From Candidatus Sulfotelmatobacter sp. (GTDB lineage Bacteria > Acidobacteriota > Terriglobia > Terriglobales > Acidobacteriaceae), in contig JASHTD010000318.1 of NCBI GenBank assembly GCA_030040725.1, positions 1-5,145 on the forward strand: 5,145 nt of DNA, given 5' to 3'. The notes under the pieces are model-generated. The model was not told the DNA's origin. It did no database searches and saw only the letters and a program-made list of their open reading frames with translations. Both the position numbers and the translations under genes were made by a program. How positions within the stretch are numbered: position 1 is the first letter of the stretch; every line of letters begins with the position of its first letter. Below are positions 1-4,284 of this stretch, piece by piece.

Positions 1-689
1 GCGGCTTTCAGATTGTAGGGCGTGCGGTGAAAATGCACGATCTGCGATTCGGTATCGAAAAGCGCAAAAGCGGCCCGCCAGTCGCCGTCGCGCGGCTGTC
101 CCACCGATCCAGGATTGATCATGTAACGCGTGGCCGGCTTCAACTGAAAAGAAAACGATTCGGGTTTTCCCACGGTTTTGTACTCAGGACGAAATCCATC
201 GGCGTTGCTGCCGTTGGCGAAGAATCCGCCCTGCAAGTGAGTGTGGCCGAAAAAAGTGAGAGGTGTAGGTTCGGCGAGCAGGGGCACAAGCGCGTCGCCA
301 ATCGAGACAACGTACATATCTTCGTCGTTGGGCGAGCCGTGGACCAGGTGAACATTCGACTGGCCTTCCAGGGGCAACGGCCCTTGCGGCAACCCATGCA
401 GCCAGTCGAAGCGCTCAGGAGTCAGTTGCTCGCGGGTCCAGATGGCGGCGGCGGCGGCCAGCGGGTTGAAATCGTCGAGTTCCAGCAGCCCGGTGGCGGC
501 CTTGTCGTGATTGCCTCGGACAAAAATTTTCCCCAACTCGCGCGAACGGTCGACCACTTCATTGGGAGAAGCTCCGTAGCCGACCACGTCGCCAAGATTG
601 GCCACAAGATCGTGGGCGGGCGCAGCCGCCATGCAGGCTTCGAGAGCTTCGAGGTTCGCGTGAATGTCGCTGAGCAGCAGTATGCGCAA
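1..689 (-). CDS. Calcineurin-like metallophosphoesterase (partial, C-terminus beyond the window)
   Basis: Reading leftward from 689, 229 uninterrupted codons run off the left edge. The motifs of the calcineurin-like/YfcE-type phosphoesterase fold appear in order: SDIHAN at residues 7-12, GDVVGYG at 33-39, GNHD at 59-62, VHGSP at 116-120, GHTH at 148-151 and INPGSVGQPRDGD at 191-203. These supply the Asp, His and Asn ligands of a two-metal centre that hydrolyses phosphoesters. The real substrate (phosphodiester, nucleotide or phosphoprotein) cannot be told from the sequence. No signal peptide is visible, so it is probably cytoplasmic. The frame has no ATG before the first motif. The TTG at 687-689 gives the family-typical beginning MRILLLSDIHAN, and the frame is closed upstream by a TAG. 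There is no good Shine-Dalgarno site, but a TATAAT box lies just upstream. The gene follows the ABC ATPase after 72 nt and may have its own promoter. The family is certain; the start is likely. Confidence 0.93.
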   Translation of the reverse strand, partial: MRILLLSDIHANLEALEACMAAAPAHDLVANLGDVVGYGASPNEVVDRSRELGKIFVRGNHDKAATGLLELDDFNPLAAAAAIWTREQLTPERFDWLHGLPQGPLPLEGQSNVHLVHGSPNDEDMYVVSIGDALVPLLAEPTPLTFFGHTHLQGGFFANGSNADGFRPEYKTVGKPESFSFQLKPATRYMINPGSVGQPRDGDWRAAFALFDTESQIVHFHRTPYNLKA

Positions 690-710
690 GACGCACCAGA
701 CAAAGTGGCG

Positions 711-716
711 ATTATA
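711..716 (-). promoter_or_regulatory. Candidate -10 box (TATAAT) of the metallophosphoesterase gene
   Basis: A perfect TATAAT on the minus strand lies 21 bases before the TTG start at 689. Transcription would begin near 704, leaving a leader of about 15 nt. The hexamer 17 bp further upstream (ATCCTT) is a poor -35, so the promoter rests mainly on the -10 box. The local sequence from 711 to 750 is AT-rich compared with its surroundings. Confidence 0.45.
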
Positions 717-761
717 GAACGAGCGCGAGCAGGAAGGATATATAGCTTTTCTCCGCGGGCG

Positions 762-1805
762 CTATTTTGCGTTGAGCACCGGGCAGCGAGCCCAATGCCC
801 TGCAGAGACTTCGATGAGCGGCGGCATCGAACGGGCGCATTCCCGAACACGCAGAGCACAGCGCGGCTCGAAGGCGCAACCTGGCGGCATGGCGTGCAGC
901 GGAGGAACTGTGCCGTCGATGGTTCCGAGCGGGATTGCGCGGTCGGTCTTGAGGTTGGGAACGGCCTCGAGAAGTCCGCGCGTGTAAGGATGCGCGGGAG
1001 ATTGGAAGATATCGCGTTTCGTGCCGAGCTCGACAAGATTTCCGGCATACATCACCGCGACGCGTTCTGCGACCTGCGAAACGACCGCGAGATCGTGCGA
1101 AATGAAAAGCATGGCAAGAGAGAACTTCGACTGCAGGTCCGCGAGTAATCCGAGAATCTGCTCCTGGATGGTGACATCGAGCGCGGTGGTGGGCTCGTCG
1201 GCAATCAACAACTGCGGGCGGTTCACGACGGCCATGGCGATCATGATGCGCTGGCGCATGCCGCCGGAAAGCTGATGCGGATAATCGCGGGCGCGGCGGT
1301 CGGACTCAGGAATGGCAACCTGCTTCATGGCTTCGACTGCCATCGTCGCGGCTTCGCGGCGGGAGACGCGGCGGTGCGCAAGAACGGCCTCGGCGATCTG
1401 ATCGCCGACGCGCATGACCGGATTGAGGGCAGTCATGGGCTCCTGAAAAATCATGGCGATTTGCGAGCCGCGCAATCGGCGCATGGACTCATCGGGCAGC
1501 GCGCCTAAATTTTGCGACTGGCCGTTCTCGCCGAACAGAATTTCTCCCGAGACAAATGCCTGCGGAGGGAGCAGGCGCATGATGGCGAGCGAAGTCAGGG
1601 ATTTGCCGGAGCCGGACTCGCCGACGAGTCCGAGCACTTCACCCGGGCGGATTGAGAAAGTCAGATCGCGAACCGCATGCAGGGTTTGCGTGGGGTTCGG
1701 CGCCGATGCCCGGTCTGGCTTCGGTGCGGACATTGCGAATCCGATGTTCAGATTTCGGACTTCGAGAAGCGCGGGCACACAGCCATGGTAGCAGCGCATC
1801 GGCAT
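762..1805 (-). CDS. Dipeptide/oligopeptide ABC transporter ATP-binding protein (DppD/OppD family)
   Basis: Cytoplasmic ATPase subunit that powers uptake (possibly export) of peptides or related solutes. Counted from the ATG at 1805 (347 aa), it has Walker A GESGSGKS at 62-69, the Q-loop in MIFQEPMTALNP (Q121), the ABC signature LSGGMRQR from 179, Walker B LLIADEP at 199-205 and the switch His in FISHD (H237). The C-terminal region carries the HPYTRGLL oligopeptide-transporter motif and four cysteines in the GC-x5-C-x6-C ... RC pattern that some relatives use to hold an Fe-S cluster. The ATG at 1805 has an AGGCGG site 8 nt upstream. The GTG at 1778 (338 aa) lacks such a site but would begin MPALLEVRNL, closer to the family N-terminus, so it is a real alternative. 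Extension to 1922 is implausible because it overlaps the preceding gene and a palindromic element. No permease, binding protein or second (DppF) ATPase adjoins it, which is unusual. Confidence 0.93.
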   Translation of the reverse strand: MPMRCYHGCVPALLEVRNLNIGFAMSAPKPDRASAPNPTQTLHAVRDLTFSIRPGEVLGLVGESGSGKSLTSLAIMRLLPPQAFVSGEILFGENGQSQNLGALPDESMRRLRGSQIAMIFQEPMTALNPVMRVGDQIAEAVLAHRRVSRREAATMAVEAMKQVAIPESDRRARDYPHQLSGGMRQRIMIAMAVVNRPQLLIADEPTTALDVTIQEQILGLLADLQSKFSLAMLFISHDLAVVSQVAERVAVMYAGNLVELGTKRDIFQSPAHPYTRGLLEAVPNLKTDRAIPLGTIDGTVPPLHAMPPGCAFEPRCALRVRECARSMPPLIEVSAGHWARCPVLNAK

Positions 1806-1845
1806 CAGGGCGACCGCCTGGCGCCAAGTCACTCGGGACGGGCCA

Positions 1846-1893
1846 AGGCCGTAGGTTTCGCTACGGCTTATGTTTCTAAGAACATAAACCGTA
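1846..1893. repeat. Intergenic element with two overlapping, competing hairpins
   Basis: Arm 1862-1874 pairs with arm 1881-1893 over 13 positions around a 6-nt loop. The one mismatch on the plus strand becomes a G-U pair in minus-strand RNA. Independently, GCCGTAG (1848-1854) pairs perfectly with CTACGGC (1861-1867) around another 6-nt loop. The segment 1861-1867 belongs to both stems, so only one can form at full length. The element starts 12 bases past the stop codon of the ExbD-like gene and precedes the ABC ATPase gene. It has no T-run after either stem on the minus strand, so it is not a textbook intrinsic terminator. It may be an mRNA 3'-end stabiliser, an attenuator or a copy of a palindromic genomic repeat. 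Confidence 0.6.
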
Positions 1894-1905
1894 TCTCCGA
1901 ACTGC

Positions 1906-2364
1906 TTAGCGAGGTGCAACAAAGAGCATTTGCAGGCCCTTTGGAGGCACCAATGTGCCAGGATTCTCGGAGTCTGGCTGCGCCGTCAGCAGCGTCACTT
2001 CCTGGACACCCGCTGCGCGGACGGAGTCTAAAATCCTGACAAGGCTGGCATAGGGAATACGCGCATCTCCCTTTATGTAGAGAATCTTCTGGCTCCGATT
2101 GGAGAGGACATTTCTGACCCCCTCTGCCAATGCAGCGGTGCTCGTCAGATTGACGCCGAGATATACGCTGCCATCACGAGTCACGGTTACTACCAAGGCG
2201 TCTTCTTTGTCTGCATCAGGCACCGGCACCGCATTGCTGGTGGATACAAGGTTAACAGTAATCCCCTTTTGCTTGGGGACCTCTGCTGCAGACTGCGCAG
2301 CAATGGAAGGCGTACTGCCAGCCAAGGTTAGTGCGACAAGACACACTTCAAGTAAATGCTTCAT
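1906..2364 (-). CDS. ExbD/TolR-like periplasmic-domain protein
   Basis: A 152-aa protein whose residues 34-127 match the ExbD/TolR periplasmic fold: ITVNLV, then a variable loop, LVVTVTRDGSVYLGV (57-71), a helix, ILYIKGDARIPYASLVRILDSVRAAGVQEVTLLT (94-127). In ExbB-ExbD and TolQ-TolR motors, this domain dimerises in the periplasm and couples the proton-driven motor to TonB or Pal. Only one hydrophobic segment exists (about residues 4-17). It could be a signal peptide with cleavage near SIA-A (20-23), or a very short ExbD anchor: LLEVCLVALTLAGSTP resembles the usual F-I-D-V-x-L-V-L-L-I-I-F helix, but with Glu6 where the essential Asp lies. The usual cytoplasmic N-tail is absent. The start at 2364 is well supported by AAAGGAG 8 nt upstream. 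It lies 36 nt after the slipin stop codon, in the same frame, with no ExbB partner in the window. The fold is fairly sure; a motor role is unproven. Confidence 0.85.
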   Translation of the reverse strand: MKHLLEVCLVALTLAGSTPSIAAQSAAEVPKQKGITVNLVSTSNAVPVPDADKEDALVVTVTRDGSVYLGVNLTSTAALAEGVRNVLSNRSQKILYIKGDARIPYASLVRILDSVRAAGVQEVTLLTAQPDSENPGTLVPPKGLQMLFVAPR

Positions 2365-2400
2365 ACGCTTTGCTCCTTTCGATCTATTCGGGTGAAATTG

Positions 2401-3270
2401 TCAGGTTCTGGCCCCACCCAGTGACGCGGTTGCCAGGGTTCCGCCAAGCCCCATTGTCTCGACCGCTGACGATGGCACGATCACCATGGAGCCCCGTTCT
2501 TTGATGGCTTCGTAGAGCATGTTCATCGGGCGAAGATGCAGGGCTGTTGGATTTTCAGTGTAAGCGGCCGCCGCCTGCACAAACTTGTCGGCAATTTCAG
2601 TTTCCGCTTGCCCAAGGATGATTCGCGCCTGCCGTTCGCGTTCGGCTTGCGCTTGTCGAGACATGGCATCCTCCAGCCCCTGCGGAATTCTCACGTCTCT
2701 GACTTCAACCGATTGCACAGTTATCCCCCAGGGATTTGTCTTCTCATCAAGAATGCGTTGTAGTTCCCGCCCGAGCGTTTCGCGCTCGGTGATCATTTGT
2801 GCCAGCTCGTGACGGCCAATCGATTCCCTCAGCGCTGTCTGAGCACTCATGTTGATTGCCTCAAGAAAATTCTCCACTTCAAGGATGGCCTTTTCGGCAT
2901 TCCAGACCAGCCAGAAAACAATCGCATCGACGTTGACCGGGACGGTATCGCGAGTCAGTGCCGATTCTGCAGTCACGCTTGCGACCCGCACCCTTTGATC
3001 CACGAAGGGACTGAGAGTCTCAACGACGGGCACGATGTGGAACAATCCCGGTCCGCGTAGCCCGACATATTTCCCCAGGCGTAAGAGAGCGACCTTTTCC
3101 CATTGCCGGACTACTTTGATCGCAAAGAGCAAGTACGCTCCCAACAACGCCCCGACGATTACTGGCACCGGTTGATGCACCGTTACGCTGAGCAGCGCCC
3201 CGAGAACGATACAAAGTGCAAATGCTGTAACCGCGACGCCGTTGATCTGTGACAGACTAAGTTTTGTCAT
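2401..3270 (-). CDS. Slipin / stomatin-like SPFH (band 7) membrane protein
   Basis: A 289-aa membrane protein of the stomatin/slipin branch of the SPFH superfamily, which forms oligomeric scaffolds in the inner membrane and is linked to membrane microdomains and protein quality control. Two hydrophobic segments (about 12-30 and 35-53) form a hairpin anchor. The band 7 domain then begins with EKVALLRLGKYVGLRGPGLFHIVP (58-81) and continues through VDQRVRVASV, the VPVNVDAIVFWLV strand (110-122) and the helix TALRESIGRHELAQMITERE (145-164). VEVRDVRIPQ (188-197) and an Ala/Glu/Arg-rich coiled-coil helix (about 200-235) follow, with the conserved end SMVIVPSSAVE (261-271). Its Shine-Dalgarno AGGAGA (3284-3279) lies within the last codons of the GntR gene, 8 nt before the ATG, so the two are co-transcribed. 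The NfeD protease-like partner common beside bacterial slipins is not seen; an ExbD-like gene takes that place. Confidence 0.93.
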   Translation of the reverse strand: MTKLSLSQINGVAVTAFALCIVLGALLSVTVHQPVPVIVGALLGAYLLFAIKVVRQWEKVALLRLGKYVGLRGPGLFHIVPVVETLSPFVDQRVRVASVTAESALTRDTVPVNVDAIVFWLVWNAEKAILEVENFLEAINMSAQTALRESIGRHELAQMITERETLGRELQRILDEKTNPWGITVQSVEVRDVRIPQGLEDAMSRQAQAERERQARIILGQAETEIADKFVQAAAAYTENPTALHLRPMNMLYEAIKERGSMVIVPSSAVETMGLGGTLATASLGGART

Positions 3271-3275
3271 GACGC

Positions 3276-3686
3276 TTATCTCCTGCGGCTTGGCTCTAAA
3301 ACCAATCCGCGCAACTGCTCAACCAAATCTTCGACTGTAAAACCAATTGCTCCGGCACGAGCTACGGAGTCTGTGACGATCTGCGCCAACTGCCGCGAGC
3401 GCTCCTCGCCCCCACCTCGTATTTTTTGCGCGCTGATGAAGGTCCCCGTGCCCTGGTGCGTTTCCAAGACCTCAACAAGTTCGAGTTCACGGTAGGCCCG
3501 AGCCACAGTGTTGGGATTGATTGACAGATCGACGGCAAGCTGGCGCACGGTGGGCAGCTGGTCGCCGACGCTCAGCGATCCGGAAGCGATACCGCCCCGC
3601 ACCTGATCGATGATCTGGCGATACACAGGTACCCCGCTGTGGAGGTCGAGCCGAAATCGGAACGGAACGCGCTGCCGGCTGCCCAT
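3276..3686 (-). CDS. GntR-family transcriptional regulator, YtrA-like subfamily
   Basis: A 136-aa DNA-binding protein with an N-terminal winged helix-turn-helix (about residues 14-86). It opens with SGVPVYRQIIDQVRGGIASG (17-36), has the recognition region LPTVRQLAVDLSINPNTVARAY (44-65) and ends in the wing ETHQGTGTFIS (75-85). Only about 50 residues follow, helical and without a ligand-binding domain such as FadR or UTRA. This short C-terminal part is the hallmark of the YtrA subfamily, whose members usually dimerise and repress their own operon, often one for membrane proteins or ABC transporters. The ATG at 3686 has no Shine-Dalgarno site and lies only about 10 bases after the likely -10 box, so the mRNA may be leaderless or nearly so. 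The gene heads the slipin/ExbD-like operon, with 5 nt to the next start, and is probably autoregulated through the adjacent palindrome. Confidence 0.93.
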   Translation of the reverse strand: MGSRQRVPFRFRLDLHSGVPVYRQIIDQVRGGIASGSLSVGDQLPTVRQLAVDLSINPNTVARAYRELELVEVLETHQGTGTFISAQKIRGGGEERSRQLAQIVTDSVARAGAIGFTVEDLVEQLRGLVLEPSRRR

Positions 3687-3695
3687 TGCATGCTT

Positions 3696-3726
3696 AGTGT
3701 ACTAGTATATTAGTACATGATGTCAA
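3696..3726 (-). promoter_or_regulatory. Promoter and operator of the gntR-slipin-exbD-like operon
   Basis: On the minus strand a perfect -35 box, TTGACA (3726-3721), is followed 19 bp later by TACACT (3701-3696) as a weak -10. The spacer is filled by a 20-bp near-perfect palindrome at 3698-3717, TGTACTAGTATATTAGTACA on the plus strand, with 9 of 10 positions symmetric. Such dyads are typical binding sites of YtrA-type GntR repressors, and this position would block RNA polymerase. An alternative -10, TATACT (3709-3704), lies inside the palindrome but has a poor -35. Transcription from TACACT would begin at about 3689, giving an almost leaderless gntR message. Confidence 0.75.
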
Positions 3727-3740
3727 GCAAAAAATCCGTA

Positions 3741-3754
3741 CGTGGCCGGCCACG
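3741..3754. promoter_or_regulatory. Perfect 14-bp palindrome CGTGGCCGGCCACG in the divergent intergenic region
   Basis: The two half-sites CGTGGCC and GGCCACG are exact reverse complements with no spacer, so it looks more like a binding site for a dimeric protein than an RNA hairpin. It lies 15 bp upstream of the -35 box of the gntR promoter and about 80 bp upstream of the cysO-like gene. It could serve either direction. GC-rich palindromes also arise by chance, and no regulator can be named. Confidence 0.35.
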
Positions 3755-3822
3755 CTTAGTTTTGGTATCGAACTGCCACAAGTGCGGAACCTTGAATCTT
3801 CCCATTTCTCAAGCGCATCTCT

Positions 3823-3828
3823 TATCAT
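3823..3828 (+). promoter_or_regulatory. Candidate -10 box (TATCAT) for the sulfur carrier gene
   Basis: TATCAT matches TATAAT at five of six positions and ends 6 bases before the ATG at 3835. It would place the transcription start at or next to the initiation codon, predicting a leaderless mRNA. This agrees with the absence of any Shine-Dalgarno-like sequence before that ATG. No good -35 is seen at normal spacing; TTGAAT at 3792-3797 is too far away (25 bp). Confidence 0.35.
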
Positions 3829-3834
3829 TAAGCT

Positions 3835-4113
3835 ATGAGCAAGATACATATTCCAACACCTTTGCGGCAGTATGTGGGGAAACAGTCCACGGTCGAAGTC
3901 AAGGCCGGAACCGTGGCCGAAGCGATGAACGGCTTGCTGGCGCAGCATCCCGAATTGCGACGCCACCTTTACACGGAAGAGGGAAAACTGCGGGCTTTCG
4001 TCAATCTTTACGTCAACGATGAGGATATTCGCTACCTGCAGAAAGAAGAGACCGCGCTCAAGGAAGGTGATAACATTTCGATCGTGCCTTCGATCGCCGG
4101 AGGCGCAGCCTGA
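3835..4113 (+). CDS. CysO-like sulfur carrier protein (MoaD/ThiS family) with GGAA C-terminus
   Basis: A 92-aa ubiquitin-fold protein. It opens with KIHIPTPLRQYVGKQ (3-17), continues through the AGTVAEAMNGLLAQHPEL helix (24-41) and FVNLYVNDEDIRYL (55-68), and ends KEGDNISIVPSIAGGAA (76-92). FVNxYVNDEDxR is the signature of CysO-type carriers rather than molybdopterin MoaD. Carriers of this family are activated at a terminal Gly-Gly by an E1-like enzyme, converted to a thiocarboxylate, and then deliver sulfur (CysO with CysM and Mec for cysteine, others for cofactors). Here the Gly-Gly (89-90) is followed by two alanines before the stop, so the last two residues would have to be removed first, as the JAMM peptidase QbsD does for QbsE. 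The MoeB/MoeZ-type gene that would activate it lies downstream on the same strand. The start at 3835 lacks a Shine-Dalgarno site and is probably leaderless. Confidence 0.92.
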   Translation: MSKIHIPTPLRQYVGKQSTVEVKAGTVAEAMNGLLAQHPELRRHLYTEEGKLRAFVNLYVNDEDIRYLQKEETALKEGDNISIVPSIAGGAA

Positions 4114-4134
4114 TCAGGGATTTGCGAACCATTC

Positions 4135-4146
4135 GTTTCACGAAAC
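4135..4146. repeat. Short dyad GTTTC-AC-GAAAC before the Cys-rich mini-ORF
   Basis: Two exact 5-nt half-sites separated by 2 nt, in the 40-nt gap between the cysO-like stop and the ATG at 4154. The loop is too tight for a stable RNA hairpin, so if it matters it is as a protein-binding dyad. It may well be chance. Confidence 0.2.
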
Positions 4147-4153
4147 CAGCATC

Positions 4154-4231
4154 ATGAAAACCGGGCTTCGATTGCCGAATTCTTCTGCAGCTGAGCGCTG
4201 TTGCTGTTGTATGTGTCCTGCCTGTCGTTAG
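4154..4231 (+). CDS. Cysteine-rich mini-ORF, candidate cysteine-sensing leader peptide
   Basis: A 25-codon ORF, ATG to TAG, between the CysO-like gene and the MoeB/MoeZ-like gene. The peptide has an ordinary first half and then ends RCCCCMCPACR: six cysteines at positions 16-19, 21 and 24, with the run of four Cys codons at 4199-4210. Such clusters are rare in proteins but typical of leader peptides that sense supply of one amino acid by ribosome stalling. Short polycysteine ORFs of this kind are known in mycobacteria, where they attenuate sulfur and cysteine operons. The surrounding genes here are sulfur-transfer genes, which fits. The stop lies 53 nt before the downstream ATG. No clear Shine-Dalgarno or promoter precedes the start, so translation is unproven. 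Alternatives are a tiny metal-binding peptide (the CxxC near the end allows it) or a chance ORF. Confidence 0.6.
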   Translation: MKTGLRLPNSSAAERCCCCMCPACR

Positions 4232-4253
4232 CTTCCCCGCTCCGAACCGAAGC
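4231..4253 (+). promoter_or_regulatory. Weak hairpin between the Cys-rich mini-ORF and the adenylyltransferase gene
   Basis: GCTTC (4231-4235), starting on the last base of the mini-ORF stop codon, pairs with GAAGC (4249-4253). The same downstream arm, extended to CGAAGC (4248-4253), can instead pair with GCTTCG (4165-4170) near the beginning of the mini-ORF. Two exclusive pairings around a regulatory ORF are what attenuation requires, but the stems are only 5-6 bp. There is no T-run, so a transcription terminator is unlikely. Confidence 0.3.
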
Positions 4254-4284
4254 AGCGATTCCAAGAAACTAAATTGAGGGCTTT

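Noticed and set aside
422..1048. Minus-strand open frame of 208 codons overlapping both left-hand genes
   Set aside because: It is a shifted frame of the real minus-strand genes and has low-complexity Ser/Arg/Pro-rich translation without motifs.
27..1148. Plus-strand open frame of 373 codons
   Set aside because: It lies antisense across the metallophosphoesterase and the ABC ATPase, both of which show full sets of family motifs. Its own translation is Arg- and Gly-rich with no recognisable domain.
1846..1893. Intrinsic transcription terminator after the ExbD-like gene
   Set aside because: The stems are good, but no run of T follows on either strand, so I report it as a structured element of unknown role.
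1806..1922. N-terminal extension of the ABC ATPase to the ATG at 1922
   Set aside because: It would overlap the stop of the ExbD-like gene, be translated from the palindromic element, and add about 40 residues absent from the family.
1677..2039. Plus-strand open frame opposite the ABC and ExbD-like genes
   Set aside because: Antisense shadow with no motifs and no initiation signal.
2099..2395. Plus-strand open frame of 98 codons
   Set aside because: Mirror of the ExbD-like gene, which has a strong Shine-Dalgarno site and a conserved fold.
3694..3966. Minus-strand open frame across the divergent intergenic region
   Set aside because: It overlaps the gntR promoter and operator and the CysO-like gene on the other strand, and has no motif.
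4058..4264. Minus-strand open frame opposite the Cys-rich mini-ORF
   Set aside because: Arg/Lys/Ser-rich translation antisense to the end of the CysO-like gene, with no family resemblance.
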